Below are positions 33,249 to 40,990 of a DNA stretch of 40,990 nt, piece after piece (the first letter of the stretch is position 1; each line of letters starts with the position of its first letter). The stretch lies in NCBI GenBank assembly GCA_024277255.1, contig JAJRVQ010000197.1, positions 1-40,990 on the forward strand, given 5' to 3'. A program made the position numbers and the translations under genes. This DNA is from Acidobacteriota bacterium. GTDB lineage: Bacteria > Acidobacteriota > Thermoanaerobaculia > Multivoradales > SZUA-115. The notes below the pieces were generated by a model. That model ran no database searches. It was given only the letters and a program-made list of their open reading frames with translations, and was not told where the DNA came from.

Positions 33249-33848
33249 ATGAAGGCAGTGCAGCCCCACAACCGACCCACCCCTCTGCCCCTCTTTCGGC
33301 AGATCTTCGAGAAAGCCACCGCCACGGGGATGGAGAACCCCAACGCCGTAGCTCTGAGCACCGTCAGCCCGGAAGGCCGGCCGTCGACCCGAACTGTCTT
33401 GCTCAAGCAGTTCGACGAGCGGGGTTTCGTCTTCTACACCAATCTGGGGAGCCGCAAGGCACAGGATATCGCCGGCAACCCCAATGTCTGCCTGCATTTC
33501 TACTGGCGCCAGCTAGGACGGCAGGTGCTGATCGAAGGACGGGCGGAGCCGGTCTCCGACGCCCAGGCGGATCGCTACTTCGCTAGCCGCGCACGCACCA
33601 GCCGCCTCGGAGCCTGGGCGTCACGCCAGAGCCAACCCCTGTCGGGGCGCGGCGAGTTGCTCAAAGAGGTGGCCCGCTACGAGGCACGCTTCCTCGCCAG
33701 CCCCGTGCCGCGACCGCCCTTCTGGTCCGGGTTCCGCGTCGTCCCCGACAGCTTCGAGTTCTGGAAGCAAGGGGCCTTCCGGCTCCACGAGCGCCTCCGC
33801 TTCGAGAGGACCGAAGAGGGTTGGCGGCAGCTACGGCTCTTTCCCTGA
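33249..33848 (+). CDS. pdxH: Pyridoxamine/pyridoxine 5'-phosphate oxidase PdxH
   Basis: The 199-residue protein is a full PNP/PMP oxidase: N-terminal 'PLPLFRQIFEKA', FMN-binding core 'ALSTVSPEGRPSTRTVLLKQFDERGFVFYTNLGSRKAQDI', and the C-terminal 'FWKQGAFRLHERLRFERTEEGW' typical of the family. It uses FMN and O2 to make pyridoxal 5'-phosphate. AGAGGGA precedes the ATG. It is divergent from the operon with the PLP-dependent lyase and shares its control region, which suggests matched PLP supply. A weak 5-bp hairpin overlaps the stop (33848-33861). About 260 bp separate it from the efflux operon. Confidence 0.93.
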   Translation: MKAVQPHNRPTPLPLFRQIFEKATATGMENPNAVALSTVSPEGRPSTRTVLLKQFDERGFVFYTNLGSRKAQDIAGNPNVCLHFYWRQLGRQVLIEGRAEPVSDAQADRYFASRARTSRLGAWASRQSQPLSGRGELLKEVARYEARFLASPVPRPPFWSGFRVVPDSFEFWKQGAFRLHERLRFERTEEGWRQLRLFP

Positions 33849-34003
33849 CCGCCCGAGCGGTGCGCAGCTGAAAGGCTTACACCTACAACCATCCACGACT
33901 CCTTGACACCACGAGGGTGAGAGGCAAGGGTTAGAGTGTCGTGCGGGAAGTTCGCAGCCATTCGAGCGCCAATCGACCCGGCTGATCAGCGTCGCTGTCC
34001 GGC

Positions 34004-34022
34004 GCAATACGGCCAGTATTGC
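34004..34022. promoter_or_regulatory. 19-bp inverted repeat upstream of the efflux operon
   Basis: GCAATAC (34004-34010) and GTATTGC (34016-34022) form a perfect 7-bp inverted repeat around GGCCA. It lies 90 bp before the DUF2892 gene. Its size suits a repressor operator of the TetR or MarR type, or a hairpin in the leader. No local TetR or MarR gene is present. Confidence 0.4.
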
Positions 34023-34047
34023 CGCCGCACAGCGCAACGGCTGGCCG

Positions 34048-34071
34048 GTCACAAAAAATCTGTGACTTTTT
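34048..34071 (+). terminator. Hairpin plus T-run in the efflux operon leader (attenuator or terminator)
   Basis: GTCACA (34048-34053) pairs with TGTGAC (34061-34066), followed by TTTTT (34067-34071). This is the shape of a small intrinsic terminator, 40 bp before the first efflux gene. It could end transcripts from pdxH or attenuate the efflux operon. The TGTGA half-sites face the wrong way for a standard CRP site. Confidence 0.4.
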
Positions 34072-34111
34072 CCCCACTTCCTGCATCTCAAGGGGAGGAA
34101 AGGAGAAAACG

Positions 34112-34318
34112 ATGAGCCGCATTGCCACCATGGAAGCCAAGATCCGCGCCTTCGCCGGCGTTTTCATACTGGCGAGCCTGGCCTTGGGTTGGTTCTACCA
34201 CCCGGCCTTTTACCTCTTCACCGCCTTTGTCGGAGCCAATCTCCTGCAGAGCGCCTTCAGCGGATTCTGTCCGTTGGAGATGCTGCTGAGCCGGCTCCAG
34301 GGGTCAAGACAACCATGA
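34112..34318 (+). CDS. DUF2892 small membrane protein
   Basis: The 68-residue protein (MSRIATMEAKIRAFAG start, AGGAGA upstream) has two hydrophobic helices, 'FILASLALGWFYHP' and 'FYLFTAFVGANLLQSAFSGF', then 'CPLEMLLSRL'. This is the DUF2892 family, also found as the membrane part of YgaP-like proteins, and often seen beside efflux or sulfur genes. Function is unknown. It overlaps the tolC-like gene by ATGA, so it is the first gene of the efflux operon. Confidence 0.75.
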   Translation: MSRIATMEAKIRAFAGVFILASLALGWFYHPAFYLFTAFVGANLLQSAFSGFCPLEMLLSRLQGSRQP

Positions 34319-35700
34319 TCGTACGCCGTCGGAGCCACTACTTGGGATTCTGGCTGTTCGCGCTGCTGGGATTGGCTGCGCACTCATCCCCCGCCTTGGC
34401 ACAGCTCCAACCTGCTGCTGTTCCCGGTGAGCCAACGCTCACGCTCGAACGAGCCATCGAGTTGACCTTGGCCTCGGATCCGAGCCTGGAAGCGGCGGCC
34501 GCGCGGCTGGCGGCGGCGCTGGCCGATGTCGATGCCGCGCGCAGCGCCCATTGGTTGCAGTTGGATCTGGAAGCCGGCGTGCAGTCGACCGACAATCCTG
34601 TCCTGGTGTTCAGCCAGAAGCTCCTGCAGGAGGGGTTTCAAGAGAGCGACTTTGGCCTTTCGGCGCTGAATACGCCGGACAGACACGAAGACTTCTCACT
34701 GCGCATCGTGGCCCGCCAACCGCTATGGATGGGTGGCCGGCTGGCGCGCGGCCTGGAGGCGGCGAGCCATGTCGCGGGGGCCCACGAAGCCCAGCAGGAG
34801 GCTGTTCGCCAACAGCTGGTGCGCACCGCGACCGATGTCTTCACCGCCGTGGTGATCGCCCGCCACCGTCTGGAGGTGGTCGAGCAGGCGGTCGAGACGG
34901 CGCGGGCGCACGTCGAGCTGGCCCGTTCGCTGTTCACCGGCGGCCTGGTGGTCGAGTCGGACGTCTTGCTGGCCGAGGTTCGTTTGGGTGAGCTGGAGCA
35001 GGCGGCGATTCAGGTTCGTTCCGCCAAGGCGACGGCCGAAGCCCGGTTGAATCTAACCATCGGCCGACCCGCTGCCGCCCAGTTGGTGATCGATGAGGAG
35101 GCTGGCGGCGCTCGGGACTCCGGCCGGATGGCTCAACCGCTGGCCGATCTCGTCGAGCTGGCGCTGGCCAACCGCCCGGATCTGCACGCCACACGCCAGT
35201 TTCTCCACGCCGCCGAGAAGGGCACCGCCCGAGCGCGGGCCGAGTCCCGCCCCACGCTGGGAATCGAGGCTGGGATCGAGGCGCACGATAGCGACTTCTT
35301 CGCCGGCGACGCGACCAACACGACCGTCCTGCTCGGCCTGCGCGTTCCCTTGTTCGATCACGGTGGGCGGCGGGCGGCAACCGCGCGAGCGCAGGCCGCC
35401 GAACTCGAAGCCGCGGCACAGCTAAAGCAGATGCGCGACCAAATCGAACTCGGAGTGCGCCAAGCCTACTTTGCCCTGCAGGCCGCTGGGCAACGCATCG
35501 CGGTGACCGAACAAGGGCTGAAGCAGGCACAGCGCAGCCTGGAGATCGTCGAGGATCGCTACCGCAATGGTGCGACGACGTTGGTCGACCTACTGGACGC
35601 GCAAGCGGCGCGTAGCGACTCTGATTTGCGACGACTCGAGGCGCAGCGCGACCTGCTGCTGGCGCAGGTCGCATTGCGCCAGGCCATCGGTGACCTGTGA
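34315..35700 (+). CDS. TolC-family outer membrane efflux protein
   Basis: The 461-residue protein starts at the ATG overlapping the DUF2892 stop. A signal peptide (about 1-29) is followed by two repeats of the outer-membrane efflux domain with long, Ala/Glu-rich coiled-coil helices ('LELTLASDPSLEAAAARLAAAL'-type segments, 'VEQAVETARAHVELARSLF', 'LEIVEDRYRNGATTLVDLLDAQ'). The last motif is typical of TolC family members. It would form the outer-membrane tunnel for the RND pump encoded two genes downstream. The ribosome site is weak, in line with translational coupling. Confidence 0.9.
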   Translation: MIVRRRSHYLGFWLFALLGLAAHSSPALAQLQPAAVPGEPTLTLERAIELTLASDPSLEAAAARLAAALADVDAARSAHWLQLDLEAGVQSTDNPVLVFSQKLLQEGFQESDFGLSALNTPDRHEDFSLRIVARQPLWMGGRLARGLEAASHVAGAHEAQQEAVRQQLVRTATDVFTAVVIARHRLEVVEQAVETARAHVELARSLFTGGLVVESDVLLAEVRLGELEQAAIQVRSAKATAEARLNLTIGRPAAAQLVIDEEAGGARDSGRMAQPLADLVELALANRPDLHATRQFLHAAEKGTARARAESRPTLGIEAGIEAHDSDFFAGDATNTTVLLGLRVPLFDHGGRRAATARAQAAELEAAAQLKQMRDQIELGVRQAYFALQAAGQRIAVTEQGLKQAQRSLEIVEDRYRNGATTLVDLLDAQAARSDSDLRRLEAQRDLLLAQVALRQAIGDL

Positions 35701-35771
35701 TCGCCCGACCACCAACCGAGGGCCAGAGCGCTGGCCGGTCAACTCTCACCAGACCTTTCGAGGGACGAACG

Positions 35772-36946
35772 ATGAACGATTCAATTCTTATTCGCCGGCT
35801 GCACAGTCAAAGCAGGATGGGCGTGGCGATCGCGGTCTTGGCGCTCAGCACTGTGCTCAGTTTCGTGCTGGGTTGTGCCGGTGAGAAACCCACAACCCAC
35901 GATGCAAAGTCGAGCGCTCACCGCGCCGAACCGTTCCAGCTCGTCGTGCGCCAGGTGGTCCGTGACCAGGGCCTGCGTACCGACTCCGCAAGCGGCACGC
36001 TGGTCGCTTTACGGAGGGCCTCACCGGGAACGAAGGTGATGGGCCAAGTGGTGGCCGCACCGGTGGAAGAAGGGCAAACGGTGCGCCGAAACCAACTTCT
36101 AGCCAGGCTCGAAAGCCGCGATCTCGAAGCCGGCGTGCGCCAGGCCGAGGCCGGGCTTGCCATGGCGGAGGCCGAGTTGGTCAAGGCCCGCGCCAACCTG
36201 GAGCGAACCAAGGAGCTGCACGGTCGTGGATCGATGACCGAGAAGAACCTCGAAGACTCCAACGCCTATTTCTCGATGACCCAAGCGGCGCTGGAGAGTG
36301 CGCGCGCCAATCTGGAAGCGGCGCAGGTGCGTCTCGGCTACGCGGAGATCCGCTCTCCCCTCGACGGCTGGCTGACGAGCAAGAAACTACACGTCGGCGA
36401 CATGGCGACACCGGGAATGCCGGCCTTCGTCGTCGAGGATCTGGCGGTACTCGAACTCAACGCCGATTTGGCGCAAGCGCAGCTGGCCAAGCTCAGCGCC
36501 GGCGACACGGTCAGCGTCGAGGTGGCCGGTCGCACACTGCCGGTGGTGGTGGCCAGGATCGTACCGTCCGGCGACCCGCGCAGCCGCACCTTCACCCTCA
36601 AGGCAGAGATCGACAACCCCTCGCAAGAGCTTCGCTCCGGGATGTTCGCCCGCATCTTCTGGACCAGTGCGGTGGAGAGCAGCACGCTGCGGGTTCCCCT
36701 CTCGGCGCTGGTGCGCCGCGGGCAACTGGAGGGAGTCTTCCTGGCCGAAGAGAGTCCCAATGGCCAAACCGGCGAAGCCGGCTCACCGCGAGTGCGGCTG
36801 CGCTGGGTGAAGATCGGCGCCGAGCATGAGGGAGAAATCGAGATTCTCTCCGGCCTCGACGGCGACGAGCAGGTGGTGATCGACCCACCGGCAGAACTCT
36901 TCGACGGCGCACCCTACGTCCAGCGGCCGGCGCAAGGAGGTTCGCG

Positions 36947-36950
<4 letters not shown>
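35772..36950 (+). CDS. RND efflux periplasmic adaptor (membrane fusion lipoprotein)
   Basis: Start at 35772 (MNDSILIRR) has GAGGGA upstream; the earlier frame overlapping tolC is not favoured. The 392-residue protein has a lipoprotein signal with lipobox LGC (cysteine about residue 35), a lipoyl/barrel-sandwich region ('GQVVAAPVEEGQTVRRNQLLARL'), a coiled-coil hairpin (about 90-165) and the return half ('IRSPLDGWLTSKKLHVGDMA'), then beta-barrel domains. It links the RND pump to the TolC channel. The pump's GTG start overlaps its stop (GTGA). Confidence 0.9.
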
Positions 36951-40291
<3,341 letters not shown>

Positions 40292-40311
40292 ACGGATGGC
40301 ACAGCCGTTGT

Positions 40312-40990
40312 TTAGCCTCGGCCCTGCAAGTCCGGGCCGGGGCAACCCCAGGAGCGACCGCCGCAGAGGAAACAGCGATTCTCGATCTCCAGCGTCTCGC
40401 GGTCCGCGATGACGATGGTGTCGCCCGCCAGTTCAATGAGTTGCCGGCTCCGCAGACTGGCGAGTACCCGCGACAGAGTTTCCGGTTTGATCGTCAGCCG
40501 CGATGCGAGGATGTGTTTGGGGATATTCAGGTTCACTCGGTCGCCACCCACGGCATCGCCGGCGCGCTGGAGCAGGTAGGCCACCACCCGTTGCGTGGCG
40601 CTTTGCAGGCTGATCTGCTCGATCTCGTCGAGAAGGAAACCCTCGCGGCGCCGCATCGTCGCCATCAGCTTGAAGCAGAGTTCGACCGATTGGCTCAGAA
40701 CGGTTCTGAACTCCCTGTTGTCGAAAGCGCACAGCACACATTCCGAGATGGCCCTGGCGTTGAGCGAATAGACCCCGTCGGGGACGAAGGCCGGACCTTC
40801 ACCGAAAGTCTCACCGGGCTCGATCACCGCGAAGATCTTCTCCTCCCCCTCCGGCGACTGTCGAAAGAGCGCAATCCGACCCGACTTCACGAAGTAGAAG
40901 CGCTGGGCCAGATCGCCCTGGCTGTACAGCCACTGGCCGCGGCGAAGCTCGACCGAGCGCATCGAGGCCATCAACCGCGCCCTCTGCTCC
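40312..40990 (-). CDS. DNR-like Crp/Fnr regulator (5' end beyond window)
   Basis: The frame stays open to the right edge (it reads '...EQRARLMASMRSVELRRGQWLYSQGD'), so the true start lies outside and an internal ATG at 40971 is probably not it. Visible are the sensor beta-barrel, the long dimer helix and the helix-turn-helix 'NIPKHILASRLTIKPETLSRVL', very like DNR, the NO-sensing heme regulator of Pseudomonas denitrification genes. The P-E-T-L-S-R recognition helix keeps the FNR/DNR Glu-Ser-Arg triad, so TTGAT- or related half-sites are expected. The C-terminal tail is unusual, with CFLCGGRSWGC. It converges on the RND gene with a 20-bp gap. Confidence 0.85.
   Translation of the reverse strand, partial: EQRARLMASMRSVELRRGQWLYSQGDLAQRFYFVKSGRIALFRQSPEGEEKIFAVIEPGETFGEGPAFVPDGVYSLNARAISECVLCAFDNREFRTVLSQSVELCFKLMATMRRREGFLLDEIEQISLQSATQRVVAYLLQRAGDAVGGDRVNLNIPKHILASRLTIKPETLSRVLASLRSRQLIELAGDTIVIADRETLEIENRCFLCGGRSWGCPGPDLQGRG

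Noticed and set aside
34066..34071. TGTGAC with GTCACA as a CRP site
   Set aside because: The half-sites are in the inverse orientation to a TGTGA-N6-TCACA site; the stem plus T-run fits a hairpin better.
40319..40338. CGGCCC/GGGCCG hairpin as terminator between the RND and DNR-like genes
   Set aside because: It lies inside the coding end of the DNR-like gene and has no T-run; kept only as a coincidence.

Overview
This GC-rich bacterial window carries a nitrate-respiration island. No rRNA or other phylogenetic marker is present. The mix of alternative complex III, a Thermus-like narC-narGHJI order, secreted RCC1 proteins and a sigma-like/anti-sigma-like pair suggests Acidobacteriota or a related phylum, but that is a weak inference. 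Most genes run on the minus strand and are tightly packed, many joined by ATGA stop/start overlaps.

Layout. (1) 1-800 is mobile-element debris: a 23-bp repeat array, a solo ribbon-helix-helix gene and a 137-bp element bounded by inverted repeats. (2) 895-3423 (-) holds a sigma-70-like regulator, a single-pass anti-sigma-like protein and a secreted protein, divergent from a large secreted RCC1 double-propeller protein (3635-6142, +). (3) 6202-23526 (-) is the core. A short-lead operon begins with an Rrf2 regulator, followed by a diheme cytochrome c (NarC-like), narG, narH, narJ, narI and then directly actA-F (alternative complex III). A NarK-DoxX fusion follows after a 164-bp gap. (4) A second NarK (23779-25341, +) is divergent from that operon. 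After it come a DUF4199 membrane protein, a decayed PIN-toxin fragment and a MerR/TipAS regulator. (5) 33082-27033 (-) is an unusual operon: GNAT, BoxB-like diiron oxygenase, tryptophanase/tyrosine phenol-lyase-like PLP enzyme, radical SAM protein with odd cysteine spacing, RIC-type Fe-S repair protein and a Crp/Fnr regulator. It is divergent from pdxH. (6) 34112-40291 (+) is an efflux operon: DUF2892, TolC, membrane-fusion lipoprotein, RND pump. A DNR-like Crp/Fnr gene (-) runs off the right edge.

How it fits together. NarGHI takes electrons from quinol to reduce nitrate. Alternative complex III also oxidises quinol but delivers electrons to periplasmic cytochrome c, which could feed NarC or later N-oxide reductases or oxidases. 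No nir, nor or nos genes are seen here. Perfect ATGAC-N4-GTCAT palindromes, which share the FNR/DNR geometry TGA-N6-TCA, lie about 41.5 bp from predicted starts upstream of the nar-act operon, narK2, the GNAT/BoxB-like operon and pdxH. This suggests one redox- or NO-responsive regulon, with the Crp/Fnr gene at the end of operon (5) or the DNR-like gene at the edge as candidate regulators.

Most notable: the merged nar-act operon, the shared palindrome, the BoxB-like/PLP lyase/radical SAM/RIC operon, and an ActE whose heme motif reads CLLGH instead of CxxCH.
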